A stretch of 57,172 nt of DNA, from assembly GCA_944383515.1 (NCBI GenBank), contig CALWPV010000069.1:1-57172 (forward strand), read 5' to 3'. The notes beneath the pieces were generated by a model, which searched no databases, was not told where the DNA came from, and saw only the letters and a list, made by a program, of their open reading frames with translations. Shown piece by piece: positions 15,073 through 23,277 of this stretch; positions within the stretch are counted from its first letter, which is position 1; every line of letters starts with the position of its first letter. A program made the translations under genes and the position numbers. Origin of the DNA: an uncultured Clostridia bacterium (GTDB taxonomy: Bacteria; Bacillota; Clostridia; Lachnospirales; Bianqueaceae).

Positions 15073-15810
15073 TTATTTTTTAGGCGACCGATCAACAAAC
15101 TGGCCGTTAATCTTCAAAATGCTGCGCGGCAGCGCATCTTTAGCGTTTTTCCAGGGTTTATCCTTGTAACGGTAATCGAATTTCAGGGTGAACCATTCTA
15201 AATCGTCCTCCACCCGTTTTAAATTTTCCATTTCAAGTGCAGCGATTTGATCGCGAAATTCTTTGGCAGCGTCGGCACTTAAATGCTGCGCGGCTGCTTC
15301 GTAAATTTGCATAAAATGATTCAGGCAAAATCCTTGGCTGCCGGTAACGAGATCACGAAATTCGCCGCCTTTTTTCCAGAGCATAAAAAAAGCACTGATA
15401 TATCGGTCAAAAATCTCATCCACTCGGTGGCATACATAGCAGCTCTCTGTAAAATGGCGCCGGTTTGCTTCTAATGGACTGACGTCAGCTTGCTTCTTAG
15501 AAAAAAGGCCGCGCTTACCAGAAGTGCTCTGGGAGAGAAGCTTCTGCACGGTCTCGTGCTGCGCCTTCATATGCGAATGCAGCATCAGCGCAAGGCCGAG
15601 CGCATTTCCCTCGGCATAAAGCCGCTGCATATGTTCATGACAAAAGCCTTTGTCGTTAGTTTCTCCCCGTACATCTTCTTCCATGTACGCGGGACTTAAA
15701 ACATAGTCTATTGTTTTATCTTCCAGTGTGCGCCGCATGGCGCAAAAAGGACATTCGCAATCTTCTTTAAATCCATCCATCACAGGAATGGTGTAAATTT
15801 CTTCTTTCAT
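15073..15810 (-). CDS. DUF6062 family protein
   Basis: This 245-residue cytoplasmic protein opens MKEEIYTIPVMDGFKEDCECPFC and has several Cys/His pairs: CECPFC, GFCHEHM, CYVCHRV and GFCLNHF. This suggests two metal-binding or redox half-sites in a duplicated fold. The family is found in Clostridia and has no known function. The start at 15810 is chosen because AGGAGG lies directly upstream; the longer frame to 15858 runs through that site. The gene is transcribed divergently from pta from a promoter at 15870-15898. Confidence 0.8.
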   Translation of the reverse strand: MKEEIYTIPVMDGFKEDCECPFCAMRRTLEDKTIDYVLSPAYMEEDVRGETNDKGFCHEHMQRLYAEGNALGLALMLHSHMKAQHETVQKLLSQSTSGKRGLFSKKQADVSPLEANRRHFTESCYVCHRVDEIFDRYISAFFMLWKKGGEFRDLVTGSQGFCLNHFMQIYEAAAQHLSADAAKEFRDQIAALEMENLKRVEDDLEWFTLKFDYRYKDKPWKNAKDALPRSILKINGQFVDRSPKK

Positions 15811-15869
15811 GAATTCCTCCTGCAAAATGATGATGACCTTGATAAGCAGGTTCACCATAACTTACTCTT

Positions 15870-15898
15870 ATTATGAAGGTTTTCACAAAAAAAGTCAA
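15870..15898 (-). promoter_or_regulatory. Promoter for the DUF6062 gene
   Basis: On the minus strand TTGACT (15898-15893) and CATAAT (15875-15870) have a 17-bp spacer. Its -35 box is 7 bp from the -35 box of the pta promoter. Confidence 0.65.
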
Positions 15899-15905
15899 TT
15901 AGAAC

Positions 15906-15934
15906 TTGCAAATATCCTGCAATCGTCTTATAAT
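15906..15934 (+). promoter_or_regulatory. Promoter for pta-ackA
   Basis: TTGCAA (15906-15911) and TATAAT (15929-15934) have a 17-bp spacer. Confidence 0.75.
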
Positions 15935-15996
15935 GTTGATAGATTGTGACCTAAAAGTCACTATACATTAAGGAAAACAAATCAGAAGGGGGACAT

Positions 15997-17001
15997 ATGT
16001 CCATGAGTACTTTTTTGGAAAGCGTTAAGGCACGCGCAAAAGCCGACAAAAAAACCATTGTACTGCCAGAGTCAATGGATAGACGCACATTTGAAGCGGC
16101 GGCGGTTATTTTAAAAGAAGAAATCGCCAATCTGATTATTGTTGGCACGCCGGAAGAGGTTGAGGCTAACAGTCAGGGGCTGGATATCAGCGGCGCTACG
16201 ATTGTGAATCCGGCAACGTATGAGAAAACGCAGCAATATATCGATCAGTTGGTTGAGCTTAGAAAAGCCAAAGGCATGACCAAAGAAATGGCCGAAGACC
16301 TGATGCTGCATGAATACATGTATTTTGCTTGCATGATGGTTAAAGCAGGCGATGCCGACGGCGTTGTTTCCGGTGCTTGCCATTCAACGGCAAACACGCT
16401 GAAGCCCTCGCTTCAAATTATTAAAACAGCTCCGGGTACTAAATTAGTTTCCTCTTTCTTTATTATGGTGGTTCCGGATTGCGATATGGGAGCCAATGGT
16501 ACATTCGTTTTCAGTGATTGTGGTCTGGTGCAGAATCCTAGTTCGGAAGAACTGGCAGCCATTGCCGCTTCTTCGGCACAGTCATTCCAGATGTTGGTTC
16601 AGGAAGAGCCTAAAGTAGCGCTGCTGTCTCATTCTTCTAAGGGAAGCGCTAAGCATGCCGATGTTGATAAAGTGGTAGAGGCCGTTCGGATTGCGAAAGA
16701 GCAGAATCCGCAGCTGAAACTGGACGGCGAATTACAGCTGGATGCAGCGATTGTTCCCAGTGTGGGTGCTTCGAAGGCGCCGGGCAGTGAAGTGGCCGGG
16801 CAGGCGAATGTGCTGATTTTCCCGGATCTGGATGCCGGTAATATCGGTTATAAATTGGTACAGCGTCTGGCTAAAGCCGAAGCTTATGGCCCAGTTACCC
16901 AGGGGATTGCGGCGCCGATTAACGATTTGTCTCGCGGCTGCTCCGCCGAGGACATTGTTGGCGTAGTAGCCATTACGGCTGTACAGGCGCAAAAGCACTA
17001 A
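15997..17001 (+). CDS. pta: Phosphate acetyltransferase
   Basis: Pta converts acetyl-CoA and phosphate to acetyl phosphate, the first step of acetate formation. The 334-residue protein is the short single-domain form. It shows KTIVLPESMDRRT, DADGVVSGACHSTANTLKPSLQIIKT, MLSHSSKGSAKH-like text (ALLSHSSKGSAKH) and the ending NDLSRGCSAEDIVGV. AAGGGGG lies 4 nt before ATG 15997 and 10 nt before a second ATG (16003), so either may be used. ackA follows after 25 nt, completing the ATP-yielding acetate pathway. Confidence 0.95.
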   Translation: MSMSTFLESVKARAKADKKTIVLPESMDRRTFEAAAVILKEEIANLIIVGTPEEVEANSQGLDISGATIVNPATYEKTQQYIDQLVELRKAKGMTKEMAEDLMLHEYMYFACMMVKAGDADGVVSGACHSTANTLKPSLQIIKTAPGTKLVSSFFIMVVPDCDMGANGTFVFSDCGLVQNPSSEELAAIAASSAQSFQMLVQEEPKVALLSHSSKGSAKHADVDKVVEAVRIAKEQNPQLKLDGELQLDAAIVPSVGASKAPGSEVAGQANVLIFPDLDAGNIGYKLVQRLAKAEAYGPVTQGIAAPINDLSRGCSAEDIVGVVAITAVQAQKH

Positions 17002-17026
17002 AATTAAAAAATACGGGAGAATAGAA

Positions 17027-18229
17027 ATGGCAAAAGTATTGGTAATCAATTGTGGCAGCTCTTCCTTAAAGTATCAGCTGATTGATATGGACCATGAAAG
17101 TGTTCTGGCTAAGGGACTGTGCGAAAGAATTGGTATTGAAGGTTCTAAGCTGACGCATAATCCGGCTGGTAAGCCTTCTTATGAGAAGGAGTGCGATATG
17201 AAGGATCACCGGGTCGCGGTAGAAATGGTACTGGCCGCGCTGCAAGATCCTGAACACGGCGTTATTGAGCATGCCGATGAAATTTCTGCGATTGGTCATC
17301 GCGTACTGCACGGCGGTACTGTTTACAGCGATTCTATCGTGGTAGATGCAGATGTTAAGCGCGTGATTCGTGAGTGTTTCGATTTGGGCCCGCTGCACAA
17401 TCCGGCTAATCTGATCGGTATTGAAGCCTGTGAAGCGGCTATGCCGGGCAAACCGAACGTAGCAGTATTCGATACGGCTTTTGGCATGTCTATGCCGGAA
17501 AAAGCCTATATGTACGCGATTCCTCATGAGTATTATGAAAAATATGGTATTCGCCGGTATGGTTTCCATGGCACCAGCCATAAATTTGTTTCCGGAGAGG
17601 CCATTCGGTATGCGAATCTGGATCCGGAAAAGGCGAAAGTTATTGTTTGTCATTTGGGCAACGGTTCTAGCGTATCGGCTTCGATTGGCGGAAAATGCGT
17701 AGATACCAGTATGGGTTTAACACCTCTGGAAGGGCTGATCATGGGAACCCGCAGCGGCGATTTGGATCCGGCTGTCGTACAGTTCATTTGCAATAAAGAG
17801 GGCATAGATGTAAACGAAATGCTCAATATACTGAATAAGAAATCCGGTTTCCTTGGCATGACAAACGGCCTGTCCAGCGACAACCGGGATGTAAGCCAGG
17901 CAGCTAAGGACGGCAATCCGCTGGCCAAAGTCGCCATTGAGGCTGCGCATTACCGCACGGCAAAATATATTGGCGCCTATACGGCGGCCATGAATGGCGT
18001 AGACGCTATTGTGTTTACAGCCGGCATCGGTGAGAACGATGCAGATACACGGATTGGCGTATGCCAGTATTTGGGGTATTTAGGCGTAGAGCTCGATGCG
18101 GAAAAAGTAAAGGTGAGAGGCGAGAGAATGGTTATTTCGACGCCAAACTCCAAGGTTAAAGTTATGGTCATTCCGACAAACGAGGAGCTGGCCATTGCTC
18201 GCGAAACCAAAGAGATTGTCGGCTGCTAA
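17027..18229 (+). CDS. ackA: Acetate kinase
   Basis: Acetate kinase turns acetyl phosphate and ADP into acetate and ATP in the cytoplasm. The 400-residue protein shows VLVINCGSSSLKYQL at the N-terminus, HRVLHGG, FHGTSHKFV, HLGNGSSVSAS, SMGLTPLEGLIMGTRSGDLDP and FTAGIGENDA, all standard for the ASKHA fold. GGGAGA precedes ATG. It forms an operon with pta. No terminator is visible before the yceD promoter 26 bp downstream. Confidence 0.97.
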   Translation: MAKVLVINCGSSSLKYQLIDMDHESVLAKGLCERIGIEGSKLTHNPAGKPSYEKECDMKDHRVAVEMVLAALQDPEHGVIEHADEISAIGHRVLHGGTVYSDSIVVDADVKRVIRECFDLGPLHNPANLIGIEACEAAMPGKPNVAVFDTAFGMSMPEKAYMYAIPHEYYEKYGIRRYGFHGTSHKFVSGEAIRYANLDPEKAKVIVCHLGNGSSVSASIGGKCVDTSMGLTPLEGLIMGTRSGDLDPAVVQFICNKEGIDVNEMLNILNKKSGFLGMTNGLSSDNRDVSQAAKDGNPLAKVAIEAAHYRTAKYIGAYTAAMNGVDAIVFTAGIGENDADTRIGVCQYLGYLGVELDAEKVKVRGERMVISTPNSKVKVMVIPTNEELAIARETKEIVGC

Positions 18230-18254
18230 TTTTCCTAATCGCTAAAAAAGATAG

Positions 18255-18283
18255 TTGACAAACCTGGTCAAGGTGTGTATAAT
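18255..18283 (+). promoter_or_regulatory. Consensus sigma-A promoter for yceD-rpmF
   Basis: TTGACA (18255-18260) and TATAAT (18278-18283) match consensus at all twelve positions with a 17-bp spacer. Confidence 0.9.
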
Positions 18284-18314
18284 GGTCAGAGTGACGAAAA
18301 GGGAGGTGTGAGCT

Positions 18315-18836
18315 ATGCTGATTTTTCAGGTGCGTAATTTGCTTCTGGATCCTAGCCTGCACATTCCGGTAGAAGCCACATGGGAGATCGACCGTGTGCA
18401 TACGGGTGAGGAAGAAGTTCATTTTCTGGAACCCTGGCATATTCAGGGAGAGATCGTAAATGTTGGCGGAGATGCGCTTGAGTTTAGTGCTCAGGTTACT
18501 ACCAGTGTCCAAATGGCTTGTGCCCGTTGTACAAAGCCGGTACAGGTGCCACTTTGCGTCACAATTCAGCAGCGTTTTGCGAAGGACCAAGCTTCCAGTA
18601 CGGATCCTTTAGATCAGGATTTTGACGTCCTGCCGATTGAGAACGATCGCATCGATCTGGAGGAGACCATTCTTCATGAGGTTCAGCTCGGAATACCGAT
18701 GAAAGTCTTATGTAAAGAGGATTGCAAAGGGCTGTGTCCTATCTGCGGACAAGATTTAAATGAGGGTCAGTGTGATTGTGAAACCGACAGCGGCGATCCT
18801 CGGTGGGAAGCGTTAAAAGGTCTATTTTCAGAATAG
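18315..18836 (+). CDS. DUF177 (YceD) family protein
   Basis: This 173-residue YceD-type protein carries two Cys pairs typical of the family: CARC in the middle and CPICGQDLNEGQC near the C-terminus, probably a zinc site. YceD is nearly always encoded beside rpmF and is implicated in 23S rRNA or large-subunit biogenesis. The protein begins MLIFQVRNLLLDP, and GGGAGGTG lies just upstream. rpmF follows 45 nt later in the same transcript. Confidence 0.88.
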   Translation: MLIFQVRNLLLDPSLHIPVEATWEIDRVHTGEEEVHFLEPWHIQGEIVNVGGDALEFSAQVTTSVQMACARCTKPVQVPLCVTIQQRFAKDQASSTDPLDQDFDVLPIENDRIDLEETILHEVQLGIPMKVLCKEDCKGLCPICGQDLNEGQCDCETDSGDPRWEALKGLFSE

Positions 18837-18881
18837 GCAACCGCTTGTAAGGCGGGATCATAGGAATTAGGAGGTGTAATC

Positions 18882-19070
18882 ATGGGCGCTATCGGACCGA
18901 AAAACAGAACATCTAAAGCTCGTCGCGATAAGAGAAGAGCGAATTGGAAATTGTCTGTTCCCAGCTTGGCAAAGTGCAGCAAGTGTGGTGCATTAGTTAT
19001 GCCTCACCGCGTTTGCAGAGAGTGTGGAACCTACAATAAAAGACAGGTTATTAAAGTAGAAGAAGACTAA
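18882..19070 (+). CDS. rpmF: 50S ribosomal protein bL32, zinc-binding form
   Basis: The 62-residue product has the bL32 core TSKARRDKRRANWKL and a zinc ribbon with Cys32, Cys35, Cys45 and Cys48 (CSKC and CREC). The N-terminus MGAIGPKNR differs from the usual MAVPKRK, but GGAGGTG sits at the right distance from this ATG. It is co-transcribed with yceD and ends at a terminator. Confidence 0.95.
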   Translation: MGAIGPKNRTSKARRDKRRANWKLSVPSLAKCSKCGALVMPHRVCRECGTYNKRQVIKVEED

Positions 19071-19080
19071 GATGTTTTCG

Positions 19081-19111
19081 AAAGGAACCATTACACAATG
19101 GTTCCTTTTTT
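19081..19111 (+). terminator. Terminator after rpmF
   Basis: AAAGGAACCATT pairs with AATGGTTCCTTT across a 4-nt loop and is followed by a T tract. Confidence 0.9.
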
Positions 19112-19142
19112 GTCGAAAATTGTACCGGAGGAACTGATACAT

Positions 19143-20033
19143 ATGAGCTTAAAAACTGTTATAGCCCAAATCCGCTGGAAAGACTTTTTTAATATAAAGA
19201 GTCTTTTCTTTATTGCGCTGGGCAATTTAATTTATGCGCTGGGGGTGGTTATGTTTATTTTACCGAATGGACTGATCACCGGGGGTACTACAGGACTGGG
19301 ACTTTTCATGTACCACCAGTTTGGCGTTCCCGTTTCCACCTTTGTCGCTATTTTTAATGTAGTGATGTTTGTGCTTGGATTTGCTTTTTTGGGTGCTTCC
19401 TTTGCCATGTCTACCTTAGTGAGCACATTTATTTATCCTGCTTTTTTAGCTGTTTTTCAAAATATTCCCCAGCTGAGTTCTATGACGGATGACCCGCTTT
19501 TGGCGGTCATTATGGCTGGCCTGATGATTGGCTTTGGTCTGGGGCTGGTTGTTAAGGTGGGAGCATCGACTGGCGGCATGGATATTCCGCCCCTGATTTT
19601 GAATAAAAAGTTTGGACTCTCTGTTTCGGTAGGGCTTTATTTTTTTGATTTTGCTATTTTATTGACGCAGATGATGTTTACGAACCGGGAAAATGTGATT
19701 TACGGTATTTTGCTGGTGTTGATCTATACGGTAGTGCTGGACAAGGTATTGCTGATGGGCGAGAAGCAAATGCAGGTAAAAATTATTAGCGAGCAGTATC
19801 AGGCGATCAATGAGGCGATCTTAACCCAGCTAAACCGCGGCAGCACACTGCTGAAAGCAGAAACAGGTTACCATAAAAAAGACGGTTTCGTAGTCATGTC
19901 AATTGTATCGAAGCGAGAACTGAATCGTCTGCGCCAGATCGTGGGAGAGATTGATCCGGTGGCGTTTATGATTGTCAATCAGGTTAATGAGGTACGGGGA
20001 AGAGGGTTTTCTCTGGCCAAAAAGTATGAATAA
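19143..20033 (+). CDS. YitT family membrane protein (DUF161 and DUF2179)
   Basis: This 296-residue protein has about five membrane helices with the YitT glycine motifs (LITGGTTGLGL and KVGASTGGMDIPP). A cytoplasmic C-terminal DUF2179 domain follows, including RGSTLLKAETGYHKKDGFVV. Family members are suggested to be transporters, but the substrate is unknown. The start is placed at 19143 with GGAGG at 19127-19131. An in-frame extension to 19098 would begin inside the rpmF terminator stem and is rejected. The stop TAATG overlaps the next gene's ATG. Confidence 0.87.
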   Translation: MSLKTVIAQIRWKDFFNIKSLFFIALGNLIYALGVVMFILPNGLITGGTTGLGLFMYHQFGVPVSTFVAIFNVVMFVLGFAFLGASFAMSTLVSTFIYPAFLAVFQNIPQLSSMTDDPLLAVIMAGLMIGFGLGLVVKVGASTGGMDIPPLILNKKFGLSVSVGLYFFDFAILLTQMMFTNRENVIYGILLVLIYTVVLDKVLLMGEKQMQVKIISEQYQAINEAILTQLNRGSTLLKAETGYHKKDGFVVMSIVSKRELNRLRQIVGEIDPVAFMIVNQVNEVRGRGFSLAKKYE

Positions 20034-21469
20034 TGTTTGATTTAACAATTACATTACAAGAAAATAAAGACCTTCCGTTGTATGAACAGCTATACCGGGC
20101 GATTGTGAGGCAAATTCAGGCCGGCGAGCTGAAGGCGGGAGAAAAGCTGCCGTCTAAGCGGTTTCTTTGTCAGCATTTGACAATTAGTCATAGTACGGTG
20201 GAGACGGCATATGGCCTTCTCATGGCCGAGGGGTATATTGAATCTCTGCCAAGAGCCTGTTATCGGGTATGCGAGATTATTCCCATGAAACGAGTGGCGG
20301 ACCATTCCGTTGCTGAATCGGAAGAAGAAAAAGAAGTAAAGCAAAAGCGGCCGGGGCGCCAGCAACAGCTTCCGGAAGAGAAGGCGCCCGGGCTTTCGTT
20401 TTCAACCGGGGCTGTCGATACGAAAATTTTTCCTTACGCCTCATGGGCTAAAATATATAAAGAAGTGATTTACCAAAACCCGCAGCTGTTGCAGCGGGGG
20501 GACGCCCAGGGGGACTGGGCATTTCGCCAAACGCTGAGCCTCTTTTTGCAGGAATACCGCGGGGTACGGTGCCATGCGAGGCAAATTGTGGTAGGCGCCG
20601 GTATGGAATACCTGCTCGATTTATTGCTTCAGCTTTTTCCGCATGGGAGCCGGGTGGCTCTAGAAGACCCTGGCTATAGCACGGCGTATCGCGTGGTACA
20701 AAGCGGCGGAAAAATTCCGGTTTCTATTCCTCTAGATGAGCAAGGAATGGATGTAGGGCGGCTGCAGCGCGTAGGCGCCGATTTAGCCTACGTTACGCCG
20801 TCGCATCAGTTTCCTATGGGAATCACTATGCCCGCGGGGCGCAGAAGTCAGCTTTTGGAATGGGCCGATACGCAGGGGGCATGGATTATTGAAGACGACT
20901 ACGACAGTGAATTTCGGTATCGCTCACGGCCTATTTCGGCCATGCAAGGAATGGATCATGCGGGACGTGTGGTATATATCGGAACGTTCAGCCGCAGCAT
21001 TGCGCCTTCGATTCGTGCTGCGTATATGGTATTACCCGAACCGTTATTGGAAGCCTTTCAGAAACGGTTTGGACGGCAAGCTTCTACGATTTCACGTTTT
21101 GAACAGCACGCGCTGGAGCGGTTTATCCGGCAGGGACTTTATCTTCGGCATTTGCGGCGTTCTACCAATGTATATAAGAAAAGAATGCTTACGTTAAAGG
21201 AAAAGCTGATGCAAATAGCGCCAAACGGCTATGTTAGCGGTGAAGAAGCTGGTTTGCATCTGCTGTTTCATATTCCGGGAGTAAGAGAAACCGACGTCGT
21301 TTTGGCCGCCGCGCGGCGTGGTCTGAGCGTTCATGGGCTTTCGGAGTATTGCCATAGTCAGAGCGTTTCAAAGCAGGAAGCCGTGTTGGTATTAGGGTTT
21401 GCCGGTCTGCAAGAGACAGAAATGGATCAGGCTGTGAATATTTTGCAGCAGAGCATTACATGCGGCTGA
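20033..21469 (+). CDS. MocR-type regulator: GntR HTH fused to an aminotransferase-like domain
   Basis: The 478-residue protein has a GntR winged helix at residues about 8-80 (PLYEQLYRAIVRQI, KLPSKRFLCQ) and, after a charged linker, a fold-type I aminotransferase domain (about 120-470). MocR proteins sense PLP or amine adducts; many control vitamin B6 or amino-acid genes. EDDYDSEFRYRSRP, which holds the usual Asp and Tyr of the PLP pocket, is present. The lysine that would form the Schiff base is replaced: the motif reads GTFSRSIAP with Arg321. Start and stop overlap YitT by one base, so the two are coupled, and the regulator may control that gene. Confidence 0.9.
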   Translation: MFDLTITLQENKDLPLYEQLYRAIVRQIQAGELKAGEKLPSKRFLCQHLTISHSTVETAYGLLMAEGYIESLPRACYRVCEIIPMKRVADHSVAESEEEKEVKQKRPGRQQQLPEEKAPGLSFSTGAVDTKIFPYASWAKIYKEVIYQNPQLLQRGDAQGDWAFRQTLSLFLQEYRGVRCHARQIVVGAGMEYLLDLLLQLFPHGSRVALEDPGYSTAYRVVQSGGKIPVSIPLDEQGMDVGRLQRVGADLAYVTPSHQFPMGITMPAGRRSQLLEWADTQGAWIIEDDYDSEFRYRSRPISAMQGMDHAGRVVYIGTFSRSIAPSIRAAYMVLPEPLLEAFQKRFGRQASTISRFEQHALERFIRQGLYLRHLRRSTNVYKKRMLTLKEKLMQIAPNGYVSGEEAGLHLLFHIPGVRETDVVLAAARRGLSVHGLSEYCHSQSVSKQEAVLVLGFAGLQETEMDQAVNILQQSITCG

Positions 21470-21556
21470 TCAATACGTGGCATAGGGCATTTATGATTTG
21501 AGCCTTGATTTAGCGCGTGGGGTGTGCTATAGTATTCTAAAAAGGGGAATGCCTTT

Positions 21557-21769
21557 ATGCTATTATTATTGTTTTTTGTGCTTATGATAGCAGTTTTTGT
21601 GAAGCTGCTGTTTTTAGCGATCCGGGGAGCGTGGAGCATTACGAAGATTGTGCTTTCTGTGGTGCTGTTTCCGCTCATTTTAGTTGGCATTGCGCTGTCG
21701 GGATTTCTATACATAGCCTTGCTGGCAGTTGTTTTATTAGGCATCTTTTCTTTCCTTAAAAGAGTATAA
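21557..21769 (+). CDS. Small hydrophobic membrane protein, unknown function
   Basis: The 70-residue product consists almost wholly of hydrophobic residues with two or three likely membrane helices (residues about 2-24, 29-50 and 50-66) and ends KRV. AAAAGGGG lies about 11 nt before ATG. I do not recognise a family. It stands alone between the MocR regulator and the pepC leader. A chance hydrophobic frame is possible but less likely, given the start signal. Confidence 0.6.
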   Translation: MLLLLFFVLMIAVFVKLLFLAIRGAWSITKIVLSVVLFPLILVGIALSGFLYIALLAVVLLGIFSFLKRV

Positions 21770-21784
21770 AAACGGAGGAAAAGT

Positions 21785-21817
21785 GTAAACAATCAGCTTG
21801 AATAGCTGATTGTTTAC
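21785..21817 (+). terminator. Perfect 14-bp hairpin after the small membrane protein gene
   Basis: GTAAACAATCAGCT (21785-21798) pairs completely with AGCTGATTGTTTAC (21804-21817) across a 5-nt loop. There is no following T tract, so it may be a processing site or part of the pepC leader rather than a true terminator. Confidence 0.5.
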
Positions 21818-21820
21818 ATG

Positions 21821-21916
21821 GCTATTTACGCCGAAGCGTCACAAATAGCTTTTTTCGCAGGCAAAAACGTTAAGTTTTTGCCGCGACCTTCGCGTTAAAG
21901 CGCTTCGGAATGGAGG
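21821..21916 (+). promoter_or_regulatory. Structured leader element upstream of pepC (copy 1)
   Basis: CCGAAGCG (21831-21838) pairs exactly with CGCTTCGG (21901-21908). An inner stem, TCGC-A-GGCAAAAAC (21855-21868) with GTTTTTGCCGCGA (21874-21886), stands inside it. The 3' side runs into the ribosome binding site GGAGGA. Both ends recur almost unchanged upstream of rubrerythrin at 26857-26922, which shows it is a defined element. No match to a known riboswitch class is apparent. Confidence 0.7.
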
Positions 21917-21922
21917 AATACA

Positions 21923-23257
21923 ATGCAAATTTCTATTACACAAGAAGAGCTCCAGAGGCTGGAAGCTGATTTTTTGGCGGATCGCGCCAATTTAATTGCT
22001 ATGGATGCAGTGATGCAAAATGGCTTGCTTTCTAGCGCAAAAAACGCAGAGGCACAGCGAAGCACGGTACATGAATTTTCGGTTAGCCTTAAACAGGGAG
22101 AGATTACTAACCAAAAACAGAGTGGCCGCTGCTGGATGTTCGCCGCGCTGAATTGCCTGCGTTTTCAGGTAATGAAAAACCTGAATTTGGAAACCTTTGA
22201 GCTGTCGCAAAATTATACGCTGTTTTATGACAAGCTGGAAAAAGCGAATTACTTTTTAGAAAGCATTTTGGAGACGCTGGATGAACCGATCGGCGGACGG
22301 CTCATTGCGCACCTGCTGACGGCGCCGCTGAATGACGGCGGGCAGTGGGATATGATGGCGAATTTAACTCAAAAATATGGCGTGGTTCCTAAAAGCGCAA
22401 TGCCGGAAACGGTTTCGTCTTCTAAAACAATGGAAATGAACAATACGCTTACGGAAAAGCTGCGCGAAGACGCCTGCATTCTGCGGCGCATGCATAGCAA
22501 GGGCAGCAGTGAAACAGAGCTGCGGCAGGCCAAAGAGGCCATGCTGAAAACCATATATAACGCCTTGTGCATCTGTCTAGGAGTGCCGCCGAAAACAGTG
22601 GATCTTCAAGTGCGCGATAAAGACGATCAGTTCATTTGCGACCTAGGGTTAACGCCCAAACAGTTTTACGAGAAGTACGTGCGGATTTCATTAAACGATT
22701 ATGTGAGCTGTATCAATGCGCCCACAGCGGATAAACCGTATTATCATAGCTATAGCGTTAAGTTTTTAGGCAATGTAAAAGAGGGACGCATAGTTCGGTA
22801 TGTAAATCTTCCTATTGAAGAGCTGAAAAATGCGGCCATCGCACAGCTCAAAGACGGTGAGCCCGTGTGGTTCGGCTGCGATGTGGGAAAACGCTCCGAG
22901 CGCGATATGGGCCTTATGGATCTTACTTTGTATCATACCGAGCAGCTGCTAGGCACCGAGTTTACTATGACAAAAGGGGAGCGGCTGGATTACGGGCAAA
23001 GCCTTATGACGCATGCCATGGTTTTCCAGGGCGTTAACCTGGACGAAAATGGCGCGCCCAACCGCTGGCGCGTTGAAAACAGCTGGGGCAAAGAGCCCGG
23101 AAAAGACGGATATTACGTTATGACCGATGATTGGTTCAATGAATATACTTACCAGATTGTAGTCAACAAAAAATACTTGTCCGAAAAAGCACTAGAGGCA
23201 TATGCTAAGGAGCCTATTATGCTTGAACCCTGGGATCCCATGGGATCTTTAGCGTAA
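21923..23257 (+). CDS. pepC: Aminopeptidase C (C1B bleomycin hydrolase family)
   Basis: PepC is a cytoplasmic cysteine aminopeptidase that removes N-terminal residues from peptides. The 444-residue length is normal. The catalytic Cys70 lies in NQKQSGRCWMFAALN, the histidine in LMTHAMVFQGV and the asparagine in WRVENSWG. The C-terminus, which in this family enters the active site, ends PWDPMGSLA. It sits behind the structured leader and is followed after 20 nt by a double GNAT gene. Confidence 0.95.
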   Translation: MQISITQEELQRLEADFLADRANLIAMDAVMQNGLLSSAKNAEAQRSTVHEFSVSLKQGEITNQKQSGRCWMFAALNCLRFQVMKNLNLETFELSQNYTLFYDKLEKANYFLESILETLDEPIGGRLIAHLLTAPLNDGGQWDMMANLTQKYGVVPKSAMPETVSSSKTMEMNNTLTEKLREDACILRRMHSKGSSETELRQAKEAMLKTIYNALCICLGVPPKTVDLQVRDKDDQFICDLGLTPKQFYEKYVRISLNDYVSCINAPTADKPYYHSYSVKFLGNVKEGRIVRYVNLPIEELKNAAIAQLKDGEPVWFGCDVGKRSERDMGLMDLTLYHTEQLLGTEFTMTKGERLDYGQSLMTHAMVFQGVNLDENGAPNRWRVENSWGKEPGKDGYYVMTDDWFNEYTYQIVVNKKYLSEKALEAYAKEPIMLEPWDPMGSLA

Positions 23258-23277
23258 GGAATAGCGGGAGAAATACA

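Noticed and set aside
19098-19142. N-terminal extension of the YitT protein
   Set aside because: The extra start lies within the rpmF terminator stem and has no ribosome binding site; ATG 19143 has GGAGG upstream.
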